Source: a virus. From it: a stretch of DNA of 49,097 nucleotides. The stretch is taken from positions 1 to 49,097 of IMG/VR virus record IMGVR_UViG_3300031963_000233; one strand, given 5' to 3'. A model generated the notes under the pieces. That model was not told the origin of the DNA. It searched no databases and worked only from the letters and a program-made list of their open reading frames with translations. Of the stretch, positions 1 through 8,043 are shown piece after piece. The position numbers and the translations under genes were made by a program. Numbering within the stretch: the stretch's first letter is position 1; every line of letters begins with the position of its first letter.

Positions 1-23
1 GAATTGTGGACACCTTTTTCAAT
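1..23. other. Fold-back assembly or amplification artefact
   Basis: Bases 1-24 are the exact reverse complement of bases 66-89, and base 24 is where the sequence begins to match the far end of the window. At the other end, the bases before the shared segment (up to 48971) continue the same reading frame with natural coding sequence. The first 23 bases are therefore most simply a chimeric snap-back end rather than genome sequence. They slightly alter the apparent N-terminus of the first reading frame. Confidence 0.8.
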
Positions 24-149
24 CCAACCACTTAAATCACCGTACACATACACGGGCGTGGAACGGATTGAAAAAGGTGTCCACAATTCAGCCGTTGCGG
101 GATTTATTCCGTTCGGTAACCATGCTTTAATTCAGCACAGAACTTTCCG
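24..149. repeat. Terminal direct repeat, left copy
   Basis: Identical over 126 bases to 48972-49097. It lies inside the putative portal gene, whose frame is the same in both copies, so joining the ends restores one continuous gene. This is what a circular assembly of a circularly permuted or circular phage genome looks like. A true fixed-length terminal repeat cutting a gene in half would be unusual. Confidence 0.95.
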
Positions 150-1062
150 TTCCGTTGAAGCATTGTTCGGATACCCTCGGATGTCCGAAGTTGAGTTGCC
201 GTGCGACCAATGTGTGCGTGGTCAAGTGTCATGTTCCCCATGTGAGGAATTCCCCGACGGCATGAAGCCATGTTCGGAATGTAACGGGTCAGGTTATTTG
301 TCGCTTCAGTCACCGTTCAAAATATATAAACGGAAACTATTCCCCGATGCACCTGAATTAAATGCCAATGTCCGCCCCGTGGAATTCTTTACGCCCGATA
401 TTGGGATATTGAACTACAATGCAGACGCATGGCGGAAAACACTTCAGTTAGGTGAAGATGCTATTTACATCCAACAACGGGTTGAAACGGGTAATGTAGA
501 ATCAGCCGCATCCCGTGAAAAAACAATGGAGTCCATGTACGCATGGCTTGGACGCATTTCATCGGTCATCTATTCCAATATCCAAAACGCACTTGACAAT
601 TATTCAGCCATCACAAACGGGGGCGCTATCGTTTTAAATAGACCTATGTCGTTCGCTATTATGAGCGAAATTGAGGCATTCCAATACCTGAACACCATCG
701 TTACCACGGATGCCCCGACATTTATCAAGTCCACGCATATTGAAAATTTCCTGAATAAATATGTAAGCAAAACCAACCCCATCATTAAGGTCGTGGATGT
801 ATTAAAACGGGTTGACCCTTTTGTGTTTTATACCGTTGCTGATTTGAAAGCGTTATCCGATGCGGGTGTTATCTCCGATTCAGATTGGAGGACTCACGCA
901 TACGCATACCCCTTAATGATGCAAATGGTTACCCGTGACCCTGAATTGCTTGTTCAGGATGTGGCTGAATTAGAGCTTTTATTGGCTTCAGAGATAGCCA
1001 AAAAACAACCCATATCATCAGCCGACGAAATCAGAAACGCAGTCCTACCGCCAATTACATAG
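24..1062 (+). CDS. Putative portal protein, C-terminal part (joined with 48274-48971)
   Basis: This is the downstream part of a 578-residue protein that starts at 48274 and crosses the circular join; reading restarts in frame at the CAA codon at 25. The portal call rests on size and on its position directly before a MuF-like head protein, the usual portal-MuF order; I do not see a diagnostic motif. Around residues 293-319 of the joined protein there is a cysteine cluster with three CxxC pairs, the last followed by NGSG, resembling half of a DnaJ zinc-finger region. That is not typical of portals. The C-terminus (from about residue 520) is helical and charged. An alternative is another head-neck structural protein. 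Confidence 0.5.
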
Positions 1063-1073
1063 GCTGAATAACC

Positions 1074-1919
1074 ATGGCAACCTACGCCGAACTTGAGAAA
1101 GAACTCGTTTCTCTTGCACCCGATAAAATCGTTGACCGAATCAATGAAGAATTTGAACGAATTATCAAGGGGGTAATAGAAGAAAGCCTTGTCACATCGG
1201 GCGGTACAGTTACGGGATTAACGGGAACGGCGGGGGAAATCGTCAAAAAGAGTATAAAAGATTTCGTTCAAAGCGATGTTTACAAGGCGGGGATGAAATC
1301 TCTACTCCGCAACATCAACGGAATTGCTGACACAAAAATGTCTTTATACAAAGACGCCGGGTTCAGTATACCGACGACATCGGTCACGGATGCTCAACGA
1401 TTGGCAACCGACAAATTCATTGATGCCCTGAACGAAGACGGACTTAATGCCCGATTCAATCAAATACTACGGACATCAATTTACGATTCAATTCAGGAAG
1501 GATTAAGTCAGAATGATTTAATAAAACGAATAAATGAGTCCTTGGTCAAAAAGGATACGCCAATAATGTCGTCCCATGTCAATCAGATAGCACAATCTGC
1601 GGCGGATTCTTATTCCAAAGTAATTGACCAAACCGTATGGGATAAATACCAAGATAAAATCACGCACATACGGGTAGTCGGTTCATTGATTGAGACATCG
1701 TCGCCCCAATGCCGTAAAGCCGTGGAACAATATGACCGAGAAATTCCAATAGGTAAGGAACTCAATGAATGGATTGCTTTTGCCAAAAAAAATGGCGGAA
1801 GCGAAGATTTGACCGTTGACACATTGCCGACACTTGGTGGGCATTATGCTTGCCGTCATCAATGGATTCCTGTAATTAAACCCGATTCAGCGTTGGAAGG
1901 TGATGAAGTATTATCGTAA
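1074..1919 (+). CDS. MuF-like minor head protein (phage head morphogenesis domain)
   Basis: 281 residues. The C-terminal third carries the MuF/SPP1 gp7 pattern: a beta segment THIRVVGSLIETSSPQCR, then GGHYACRHQWIPV near residues 256-268, where the Cys-Arg-x-Gln-Trp-x-Pro signature is clear. The N-terminal part is helical and includes a Gly/Thr-rich patch (TSGGTVTGLTGTAGEIV). Proteins of this family sit inside the head near the portal and are needed for head assembly; some are carried into the cell with the DNA. It starts 11 bases after the portal stop, consistent with co-transcription. The Cys at the paired positions (SPQCR and YACRH) suggests metal or disulfide pairing. Confidence 0.75.
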   Translation: MATYAELEKELVSLAPDKIVDRINEEFERIIKGVIEESLVTSGGTVTGLTGTAGEIVKKSIKDFVQSDVYKAGMKSLLRNINGIADTKMSLYKDAGFSIPTTSVTDAQRLATDKFIDALNEDGLNARFNQILRTSIYDSIQEGLSQNDLIKRINESLVKKDTPIMSSHVNQIAQSAADSYSKVIDQTVWDKYQDKITHIRVVGSLIETSSPQCRKAVEQYDREIPIGKELNEWIAFAKKNGGSEDLTVDTLPTLGGHYACRHQWIPVIKPDSALEGDEVLS

Positions 1920-1949
1920 TTTTGGTGGTGGATAAAACAAAAATTTAAA

Positions 1950-2165
1950 ATGAGCAATGTATTGGAATTGGTATTGAAAGGTGAAACTATTTATTTGGAA
2001 CACCCGTCCGATGATGAAATACTGATTAAAATAGATTCCAAATTCAACACATTTGTGAAACCAAAAAAAGGGACTGAATACGAAATTTTTGAAATATCCA
2101 ATATAATTGTGGAAGCAGTCGCCAACAATGTTCTTGTAACCGAAAATCAATACAACAAATTTTAA
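1950..2165 (+). CDS. Small hypothetical protein in head gene cluster
   Basis: 71 residues, beginning MSNVLELVLKGETIYLEH. Not recognised. It alternates hydrophobic and charged residues as a small beta-rich domain would, with no cysteine and no membrane segment. It lies between the MuF-like gene and a 328-residue structural candidate and ends one base before that gene starts, so it is part of the head operon. A role in head or neck assembly is only inferred from position. Confidence 0.6.
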   Translation: MSNVLELVLKGETIYLEHPSDDEILIKIDSKFNTFVKPKKGTEYEIFEISNIIVEAVANNVLVTENQYNKF

Positions 2166-2166
2166 T

Positions 2167-3153
2167 ATGCTGACTTGTTTAGACATTCTGAAAATCAAAG
2201 ATTATTGCGACCCTACGGAAACCGGGCCTTTCGTATCCGACTTCGTAGATGTTAATAACATTTTGTTTGCCCACTTGGCAGACCCCGATGAACAAACGGG
2301 CAAAGCGTACGCATTGGAACTACTCGAATCCGCTAAAGCCGAAATTGAAGCGGATTTACTTTTGTCCGCATCGGATGGATATTCGGTTAAAAATGTAGTT
2401 TACCACTACGCCAATACTTGCAGATTTTCAGACAGTTATGTCGCAACATGGGGAGTATCAATTACCAATTTTTACAGGTCACCTAATTCAGTTCTGAATA
2501 TTCCAACCATAAATTTCAAGCCTGAATTTACAGGTTCGTTCAATTTGGTCATTGATGACGGCAAAACTAAAACAATCATCCCCGCAACCGCTACCGAAAA
2601 GATTGAAAACACCATCGCCGTGGATTATAAGACAACCGAGAAAACGGTTAGAATTTACGCCGAAGACCCTACATTAAAATTCGCCCTTCAATCATGTACC
2701 ACGGGCGGATGCGGTTCTTGTGCATCAAAGCGGGGGATTTTTGTATCTGCCACGGGGTGGAACGGTTCGGCGGTGACTTCACAACCGTCAGGATTCATTC
2801 CAACGGCCTTTATTTCATGCAATCTTGATGCGGTGATATGTAATGTCATCAAAAATTACAAGCCGTTAATCGCTAAAGCATTGGCTTATAAGGTCGGCAT
2901 TGATGTATATAACCGACTTCTGATAAGTCCCCGAATGAATGATTCCACGCTGAACATAGACGGGGATGCCGCACGGTCGTATTTAAACACCCTTGTAGCC
3001 AAATACAGAGAACTTATGTTTGGCTCGGCACAAGCATACGGTAACGCCGCTACGACGGGGATTATTTCGGTCATCCGCCAATCGTTCAAAACCATGAACG
3101 ACCCTTGCGTTGAATGTCGGGCATCCATGTCCACTATCACGGCGACATTATGA
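2167..3153 (+). CDS. Putative head-neck structural protein, cysteine-rich
   Basis: 328 residues, not recognised as a known family. It contains a compact cluster SCTTGGCGSCASKRG near residue 180 with four cysteines, and a CVEC pair near the C-terminus. The N-terminal region is helical (ALELLESAKAEIEADLL), the middle beta-rich. Its place after portal and MuF and before two connector-like genes suggests a head-completion or adaptor role. Its stop codon overlaps the next start as ATGA, so the two are translationally coupled. The cysteine content matches a pattern seen across the virion proteins of this genome. Confidence 0.55.
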   Translation: MLTCLDILKIKDYCDPTETGPFVSDFVDVNNILFAHLADPDEQTGKAYALELLESAKAEIEADLLLSASDGYSVKNVVYHYANTCRFSDSYVATWGVSITNFYRSPNSVLNIPTINFKPEFTGSFNLVIDDGKTKTIIPATATEKIENTIAVDYKTTEKTVRIYAEDPTLKFALQSCTTGGCGSCASKRGIFVSATGWNGSAVTSQPSGFIPTAFISCNLDAVICNVIKNYKPLIAKALAYKVGIDVYNRLLISPRMNDSTLNIDGDAARSYLNTLVAKYRELMFGSAQAYGNAATTGIISVIRQSFKTMNDPCVECRASMSTITATL

Positions 3154-3608
3154 AACTTGAAATAACCGAAATATTAAAACGGTTAAAAAAGTACGGGGAA
3201 TCAACGACGCCTGTGGACAATATCGTTGTAGCCATGAACCAAACCCGAGGCATGGTACTTAATCGGATATTTAATTCTGAACGGGGTACGAAGGATGTCA
3301 ACGGTGCGGGACTTGGCAAATATTCCAACGCATACGCCAAATACAGGCAATCAAAAGGCCGTCAAACAAATGTTATTGACCTTGAATTCACAGGTTCATT
3401 GCGTCGGGATATTAAAGTTGTTCAATCGGACAACAAAGTAGCCATCGCAATTGTGTCCAATACGGAACGGCTGAAATCTTCGTATTTGGAAAAGAATTTC
3501 AGGAAAGATATATTTTCGGTGTCGGTTGATGAACGGAAAGAGTTCAACCGTGTATTAAGTAAACTGTTTGCGGAAGACATTAATTTCATTTTAGAAGGTG
3601 AATCTTGA
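3150..3608 (+). CDS. Putative head-tail connector / tail completion protein
   Basis: 152 residues from the ATG at 3150, chosen because it overlaps the upstream stop (ATGA); an in-frame ATG at 3114 would bury 40 bases of the previous gene. The segment GLGKYSNAYAKYRQSKGR followed by LEFTGSLRRDIKVV resembles virion-morphogenesis and HK97 gp10-type tail completion proteins, where a basic loop precedes an LxxTGxLxxxI motif. Position between head genes and a tail-terminator-like gene fits. Family assignment is by eye and would need a profile search. Confidence 0.5.
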   Translation: MKLEITEILKRLKKYGESTTPVDNIVVAMNQTRGMVLNRIFNSERGTKDVNGAGLGKYSNAYAKYRQSKGRQTNVIDLEFTGSLRRDIKVVQSDNKVAIAIVSNTERLKSSYLEKNFRKDIFSVSVDERKEFNRVLSKLFAEDINFILEGES

Positions 3609-4089
3609 CAACATAGTATGCCAAAAATTGGCCGGATTGTTCGGTCGTTTTTACCCCGAAGCATCAATTGAAAACATTGACGGGGTGGACATGGCAGTCC
3701 ATTTTACAGGCACGGATTTCCATTCTTTGCACCCAAAAGACAACGAATGCGACTACGCATATATCCGCCCCATTGATTCAGCCATCCGTCAAATAGACCT
3801 TGGGGGGTGTAACAAAGCCAATTATGTCAAGGAATATTACAGACTTGTAATAGTAAAAAAGGGCGGTAAAGTATCGGGATTCCAACTTTTACAACAATTT
3901 TCAGCCGTCATGTCGGAAGTCGGATTGCCAAAGTTTACGATAAATAATATCAACACGGATTCATCAGCCATTTACAGGCTTGAATCAGGATTATTCAAAA
4001 AGAATATTAAAATCAAAGGATTTACCTACCTTGCGATTGATTTTTCAATTGAGACAAAACTTTCAACTTGTGACATCCCCGTATGCTGA
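3598..4089 (+). CDS. Putative neck / tail terminator-type protein
   Basis: 163 residues. The start is a GTG at 3598 overlapping the previous gene by 11 bases; no ATG lies near. The sequence has a mixed alpha/beta layout (N-terminal helix, then strands around YYRLVIVKKGG and TYLAIDFSIETKL) like small tail terminator proteins, which cap the tail tube and join it to the neck. No decisive motif is visible; the call depends on position directly after the connector candidate. Confidence 0.4.
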   Translation: MNLDNIVCQKLAGLFGRFYPEASIENIDGVDMAVHFTGTDFHSLHPKDNECDYAYIRPIDSAIRQIDLGGCNKANYVKEYYRLVIVKKGGKVSGFQLLQQFSAVMSEVGLPKFTINNINTDSSAIYRLESGLFKKNIKIKGFTYLAIDFSIETKLSTCDIPVC

Positions 4090-4409
4090 ACTGCGATAAT
4101 TGTACCTACGATTTATGTCATGTTCTCGTTTGTGATAATGAGGCGGAATTAATTGTACCCGCAACGGCCACAGATTCGGGTAATTATTTGCTTGTAATTG
4201 AATATCTGAATACGGCCAAAGTATACCAAACAACGCTTACGGCGGGGTCACCAATTGTATTCCCCATGACGCATCTTAACGAAAATTATTGCTACACGGG
4301 GTACATCGTCGGCCCGGACGGGTTGTCCGTCCCTGTGTTTGACACCACAACTTCAACGGCATACGGAAATATCCGGTTTTGCACACACCCTAAATACATC
4401 CATACTTAA
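4083..4409 (+). CDS. Small cysteine-rich hypothetical structural protein
   Basis: 108 residues starting MLNCDNCTYDLCHVLVCDN, with four cysteines in the first 17 residues and more near the C-terminus. The rest reads as a beta-sandwich (LIVPATATDSGNYLLVIEYL), similar in feel to small decoration or tail-domain proteins. It overlaps both neighbours by a few bases. Function unknown. Confidence 0.5.
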   Translation: MLNCDNCTYDLCHVLVCDNEAELIVPATATDSGNYLLVIEYLNTAKVYQTTLTAGSPIVFPMTHLNENYCYTGYIVGPDGLSVPVFDTTTSTAYGNIRFCTHPKYIHT

Positions 4410-4798
4410 TGACAGACCTATACGAACTTGCGGGAATCGTCGGGTTATTCAGAATGTTAGTTTATGCGTTGGGCGATGTACACAAAGAGTACAACCCCCA
4501 AGCAATACTTTCACGGGTAACATACTTCATCGCATTAATCAGAATTAAACAGTTGGGCGTAGATGCCCCTAAATTGACTTATAGGCCATCTTCAATGGCT
4601 GAATTGAACAATACCCGTTCCGTTATGATGTACACCGTAGAGACCGCTAAACAAGGCGGTGGGTGGGTTAATGCCGTCGGGTTTTGTCCCGTTTGTACCT
4701 CATTTTGGTTTATGCTCGTTGCCGTGCTACCATTTTACGGGGTATTCGGATTCGGAATATCTTTATTACTAACCAAAATTTGTATCAAATGGACATAG
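4409..4798 (+). CDS. Small membrane protein with CPVC motif
   Basis: 129 residues. The C-terminal third is strongly hydrophobic (FWFMLVAVLPFYGVFG onward, one or two membrane spans), and a shorter hydrophobic stretch lies near residues 40-50. A CPVCTSFW motif directly precedes the membrane segment, reminiscent of DUF1360-type CPxCxxFW membrane proteins. Its ATG overlaps the upstream stop. A membrane protein in the middle of a head operon is unexpected; function not known. Confidence 0.5.
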   Translation: MTDLYELAGIVGLFRMLVYALGDVHKEYNPQAILSRVTYFIALIRIKQLGVDAPKLTYRPSSMAELNNTRSVMMYTVETAKQGGGWVNAVGFCPVCTSFWFMLVAVLPFYGVFGFGISLLLTKICIKWT

Positions 4799-5160
4799 TC
4801 GCATTTCATCCCGGGAATTTGCAAGGCAGAACGACCGAGGAACTTCGTAATCTCACGCCCGAAAACATCAAGGTACTTGCTGAACGGTATCCGTTTATGA
4901 ACCCTGATTTAAGAATTGCCCGTAAAAACGATAAGAAAATCGTTTCCCCCGCAACATGGAAATCGCTGAACGCATTGCTGAAGGCGGGGCATCCGTTTGA
5001 GATTGTTGGCACGAAATGGGGTGAACCTAAAAAATCAATAGAACAAATAGTTGAATCCGTGCAACCGTTGGCACAGGCCGAATACATCCAACCCGAAAAA
5101 CCAATTTTCCAACAACCAAAAGGAAAACCGGGTCGTCCGAAAAAACAACCAATAAACTAA
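4789..5160 (+). CDS. Hypothetical protein with basic AT-hook-like tail
   Basis: 123 residues from the ATG at 4789, which overlaps the previous gene by 10 bases; upstream in-frame starts would lie deep in that gene. Residues 8-70 form a compact domain (LTPENIKVLAERYPFMNPDL) often seen in small phage proteins placed before scaffold genes. The C-terminus is Pro/Gln-rich and ends KGKPGRPKKQPIN, with the GRP core of an AT-hook, suggesting DNA or acidic-partner contact. Function unknown. Confidence 0.5.
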   Translation: MDIVAFHPGNLQGRTTEELRNLTPENIKVLAERYPFMNPDLRIARKNDKKIVSPATWKSLNALLKAGHPFEIVGTKWGEPKKSIEQIVESVQPLAQAEYIQPEKPIFQQPKGKPGRPKKQPIN

Positions 5161-5169
5161 TTATAACCA

Positions 5170-6015
5170 ATGACAGACAAACTACTTAAAGAACTTGGTG
5201 TAAGCGAAGAACTCGCTTCATCATTAACAGAAGAAAAATTGGCCGATGTAAAGTCGGCCATCGTTGACAAAATCAAAACAGAATTGCTTGAACAGGAAGA
5301 TTTTTATGCTTCGTTGGATGTATCCAAACTGCCAAAAGAGTTTTCAAAATCCCATTTTGACGAGGGTGTCCGTAAAGTAAACGCTTTGTCACGCCAAGCG
5401 GTCGACAAACATTTGGGCATTTCTGAAGAAGATAAAAAAGCGTGGAATCAGGACGAAGTGCGGGATATTCATAAATATATCGCCAAAGCCGTGGGGGTAT
5501 ATAAATCCAAAACGGGTGTTGGCTCGGATGATATCAGCAAACTTCAGGATGAAAACATGAACCTTAAATCCGCTCTTGCTGAACGGGAAGAATCCATCAA
5601 ATCGCTCAACGACAAATTTGAATCAGAATTATCCGCCCGTTTGACCGCCAAAGAAACCGAAACCCTTGCCATGCTTGAGGCATCACGGTTACAATCGGCC
5701 ATACCTGTCCCCGTGGGTTTGATATTTGACAAAGTGTTTTCGGGTATAAAATCAAAGTATTCCGTGACCGTTGAAAACGGTATTGCGGGTGTCCGTAAAA
5801 AAGACAACCCTTCATTCCGTGTACCAACTGCCGATAACAAAGGATATCTTACATTGGCTGATGTATTGCAAGAAGAATTGAAAGCCATGGGTGTATGGAA
5901 AGAAGAAGAGAAAAAAACCGAACCGGTCAGGATTTCCGTTGAACCGGGTAAAGGCGGAAAAATTTCTGAAAAAATAAAAGAAGCAATTGAGCGGGAAAAC
6001 GCTCTTTTTAATTAG
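5170..6015 (+). CDS. Putative scaffolding protein
   Basis: 281 residues, rich in Glu and Lys, with a coiled-coil region at about residues 120-165 (KLQDENMNLKSALAEREES) and a charged C-terminus ending in a basic helix (KISEKIKEAIERENALFN). These are features of scaffolding proteins, which template capsid assembly and leave or are degraded afterwards; the C-terminal helix typically binds the capsid protein. It lies directly before the capsid gene and is followed by a terminator, so it ends the portal-scaffold operon. Confidence 0.6.
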   Translation: MTDKLLKELGVSEELASSLTEEKLADVKSAIVDKIKTELLEQEDFYASLDVSKLPKEFSKSHFDEGVRKVNALSRQAVDKHLGISEEDKKAWNQDEVRDIHKYIAKAVGVYKSKTGVGSDDISKLQDENMNLKSALAEREESIKSLNDKFESELSARLTAKETETLAMLEASRLQSAIPVPVGLIFDKVFSGIKSKYSVTVENGIAGVRKKDNPSFRVPTADNKGYLTLADVLQEELKAMGVWKEEEKKTEPVRISVEPGKGGKISEKIKEAIERENALFN

Positions 6016-6050
6016 TTTTGTATCGGTTAAGGTAAATGAACAAAGGGGTT

Positions 6051-6078
6051 AAAAGCCGGGGTAACACTCGGCTTTTTT
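6051..6078 (+). terminator. Rho-independent terminator after scaffold gene
   Basis: Stem AAAAGCCG at 6051-6058 pairs with CGGCTTTT at 6069-6076 around a 10-base loop and runs into a T-tract. It separates the head-assembly operon from the capsid transcription unit. Confidence 0.8.
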
Positions 6079-6205
6079 CATTATTATTATGTAACCGATT
6101 CCGCAAAAGGAAAACTATTTGCCCCGTTTTGCAATTATTTTACGATGCCCTTATACAAGATACCCAAAACAAATATACTTTCGCTCACAATTAGGCATAT
6201 ATCCG

Positions 6206-6251
6206 CCGTAGGATAGGGTCGTCACGACCGAAAACCAAAATCAATCTACGG
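6206..6251 (+). promoter_or_regulatory. Structured 5' leader of the capsid gene
   Basis: CCGTAG (6206-6211) is complementary to CTACGG (6246-6251), enclosing an inner hairpin GGTCG-TCA-CGACC (6217-6229). The structure lies in the 254-base gap before the capsid start and would sit in its mRNA leader, where it could stabilise the transcript or tune translation. I could not find a convincing consensus promoter here; TACTTTCG at 6176-6183 is one mismatch from TAnnTTTG but lacks a clear -33 element. Confidence 0.4.
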
Positions 6252-6269
6252 ACATTTTAATCTAAATAT

Positions 6270-7352
6270 ATGCCAATTACCAATCCTTCTTTATTTCAGA
6301 CTTGTATTCCCAAAACCGCAGGCCTCGTTGATTACTTCGGTCGCAATGTACCCGAAGGCAGAGACCTCGGCCAATTAGCCTTTTTGCAATTCCTTCTTTC
6401 TTCTCAAAATCTTTCGGGTGTTCGCCGTTTGTCCGATGACATCCTTGGCGTTCCCGGTAAAAAAAGAGCGGTAAGAATGCAATTCAATACCCCGCTTTGC
6501 GTGAAAGTTTGTACCACCCCGTGGAACTGTCTTGACCCAAAGTGTGAGATTTCCCCCGCAATTCAATTCGCTGATTTTGAGATTCTTACCCAATATCATG
6601 TATGTTGTGACAACGGAGAACCCGGTGCAATGACATACGACGAAGCACAATTCGTTCAGTATTGTGAATTGAACGATGCAACCTTCATGCAAGACCGTTT
6701 TGCTGAATTTGATATGCAAATGCTGAAGGCTCTTGATGTTGAAATGGTTCAATTGCTTCGCACACTCATTCCCGCAACGAAAGAAATCACCATGCCGTTC
6801 TTCAAATTGAACACGGCTTCAGGTTTCAACGCTCTTACCGACGATTGGCTCTATTGGGTATCCGAAACCATCGCCGACGAAGGTATGGATTTCTCCAATT
6901 ATGTATTGTTCGGTGGCCGTTTCATTAAGGCTATTCAGCACAAATACAAAATTGCGACCGCATCAACCGAGGGTTACGATATCACCAAAACTGCGGGTGA
7001 CCTTCCTATGATGTATTACGACCGTAACTTTGATTCCATTTTCGGAACAAATTCTTTCGTTGCCATTCCGCTGAACGCTCTGCAATTGGTAACATGGAAT
7101 CAATTCACAGGTGACAAAGTATTCCGTGGTGAGACTGCCATCAACGCAACTAAAACCGCTCCTCTTGGAAACGGTGCAAGTTTGACTTTTGATTATCAGT
7201 GGAGACGGGACATTGAATGTCCGAAATACACTTATTTCCCTTCTTTGTATGCGGAACTGATTAAGGCAATCCCCGGTTCATGCACGAACCCCGATGCCGA
7301 CGGTATCCTCGTGTTCAAAGATTGTAATGTTCAGACGCTTCCCGTCTGCTAA
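6270..7352 (+). CDS. Putative major capsid protein
   Basis: 360 residues. Called capsid because it follows the scaffold candidate, has the right length, and has its own structured leader and strong terminator, as expected for the most abundant virion protein. The internal pattern of long helices and strands (DEAQFVQYCELNDATFM, then LYWVSETIADEGMDFSNYVLFG) fits an HK97-fold coat protein of the Bacteroidota phage type. Cysteines are concentrated in CVKVCTTPWNCLDPKCE (about residues 74-90) and near the C-terminus, which could form disulfides in place of chemical crosslinks. No sequence motif proves the fold. Confidence 0.65.
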   Translation: MPITNPSLFQTCIPKTAGLVDYFGRNVPEGRDLGQLAFLQFLLSSQNLSGVRRLSDDILGVPGKKRAVRMQFNTPLCVKVCTTPWNCLDPKCEISPAIQFADFEILTQYHVCCDNGEPGAMTYDEAQFVQYCELNDATFMQDRFAEFDMQMLKALDVEMVQLLRTLIPATKEITMPFFKLNTASGFNALTDDWLYWVSETIADEGMDFSNYVLFGGRFIKAIQHKYKIATASTEGYDITKTAGDLPMMYYDRNFDSIFGTNSFVAIPLNALQLVTWNQFTGDKVFRGETAINATKTAPLGNGASLTFDYQWRRDIECPKYTYFPSLYAELIKAIPGSCTNPDADGILVFKDCNVQTLPVC

Positions 7353-7356
7353 AGGT

Positions 7357-7383
7357 AAGCCTAAAACACACCCCGCAAGTGTG
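7357..7383 (+). other. Capsid 3' UTR element complementary to the tail-gene leader
   Basis: Positions 7357-7381 are the reverse complement of 47561-47583 apart from a 2-base insertion. Within it CACAC (7367-7371) and GTGTG (7379-7383) form a hairpin presenting the loop CCCGCAA; the distant leader carries TTGCGGG. Both lie in plus-strand transcripts, so the two RNAs could pair. Alternatively it is a copied fragment without function. Confidence 0.5.
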
Positions 7384-7393
7384 AAGGCCTAAG

Positions 7394-7420
7394 GTGGGGG
7401 GGATAACCCCCCGCTTTTTT
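7394..7420 (+). terminator. Rho-independent terminator after capsid gene
   Basis: GTGGGGGG (7394-7401) pairs with CCCCCCGC (7407-7414) around a GATAA loop and is followed by six T. It closes the single-gene capsid unit. Confidence 0.85.
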
Positions 7421-7437
7421 AATAACCTTACGACGAT

Positions 7438-8043
7438 ATGAACCTCAAAAAATTAGAATCAAAACTGCCTGAAATCGTCTTCGCTCAATTGCCGTTGGTG
7501 ATTGAGAAATTTGAGGTTAATTCCAATCTTCGGTTGGCTCATTTTTTATCTCAATGCGCTCACGAATCAGGTGGATTCAAAGCCGTTCAGGAAAATCTGA
7601 ATTACTCAGCCGACGGATTACGGAAGATATTTCCTAAATATTTCCCTACACCTGAACTCGCCAAACAATACGAACGCCAACCCCAAAAAATCGCTAACCG
7701 TGTTTATGCAAACCGCATGGGTAACGGTGACGAAGCATCGGGTGACGGGTTTAAATTCCGTGGCCGAGGCTACATTCAATTGACGGGAAAATCCAATTAC
7801 ATTGATTTCAATAAGTTTCTCTCCGGTGAAAGCGTCATTGAATACCCTGATTTAGTTGCCACAAAATACCCGTTGTTATCAGCCGCATTTTTCTTTTGGA
7901 AAAACAAACTGCACACTCTTGCTGACAAAGGCGGTTCAATTGCCGATGTAACTTCATTGACAAAGCGTGTCAACGGTGGAACTCATGGACTTGATGACAG
8001 ATTAAAACGGTTTGAGGATTTTAACAACACACTCAATGCCTAA
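7438..8043 (+). CDS. GH19-family endolysin (chitinase-like muramidase)
   Basis: 201 residues covering essentially one catalytic domain. Glycoside hydrolase family 19 features are visible: QCAHESGGFKAV near residue 40 with the first catalytic Glu, GNGDEASGDGFKFRGRGYIQ near 95-115 with the second acidic residue and the substrate-binding RGRGYIQLTG, and the C-terminal VNGGTHGLDDR. Such proteins cut the peptidoglycan backbone at lysis. No signal peptide or cell-wall binding domain is present, so it depends on a holin-type protein; candidates lie at 18.1-19.9 kb. Its 3' end overlaps the next gene by 8 bases. Confidence 0.85.
   Translation: MNLKKLESKLPEIVFAQLPLVIEKFEVNSNLRLAHFLSQCAHESGGFKAVQENLNYSADGLRKIFPKYFPTPELAKQYERQPQKIANRVYANRMGNGDEASGDGFKFRGRGYIQLTGKSNYIDFNKFLSGESVIEYPDLVATKYPLLSAAFFFWKNKLHTLADKGGSIADVTSLTKRVNGGTHGLDDRLKRFEDFNNTLNA

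Noticed and set aside
6162-6175. Shared string ACCCAAAACAAATA at 6162 and 47435 as a common promoter
   Set aside because: A match of about 15 bases is near chance level in an AT-rich 49-kb sequence, and it lacks a fixed distance to a start.
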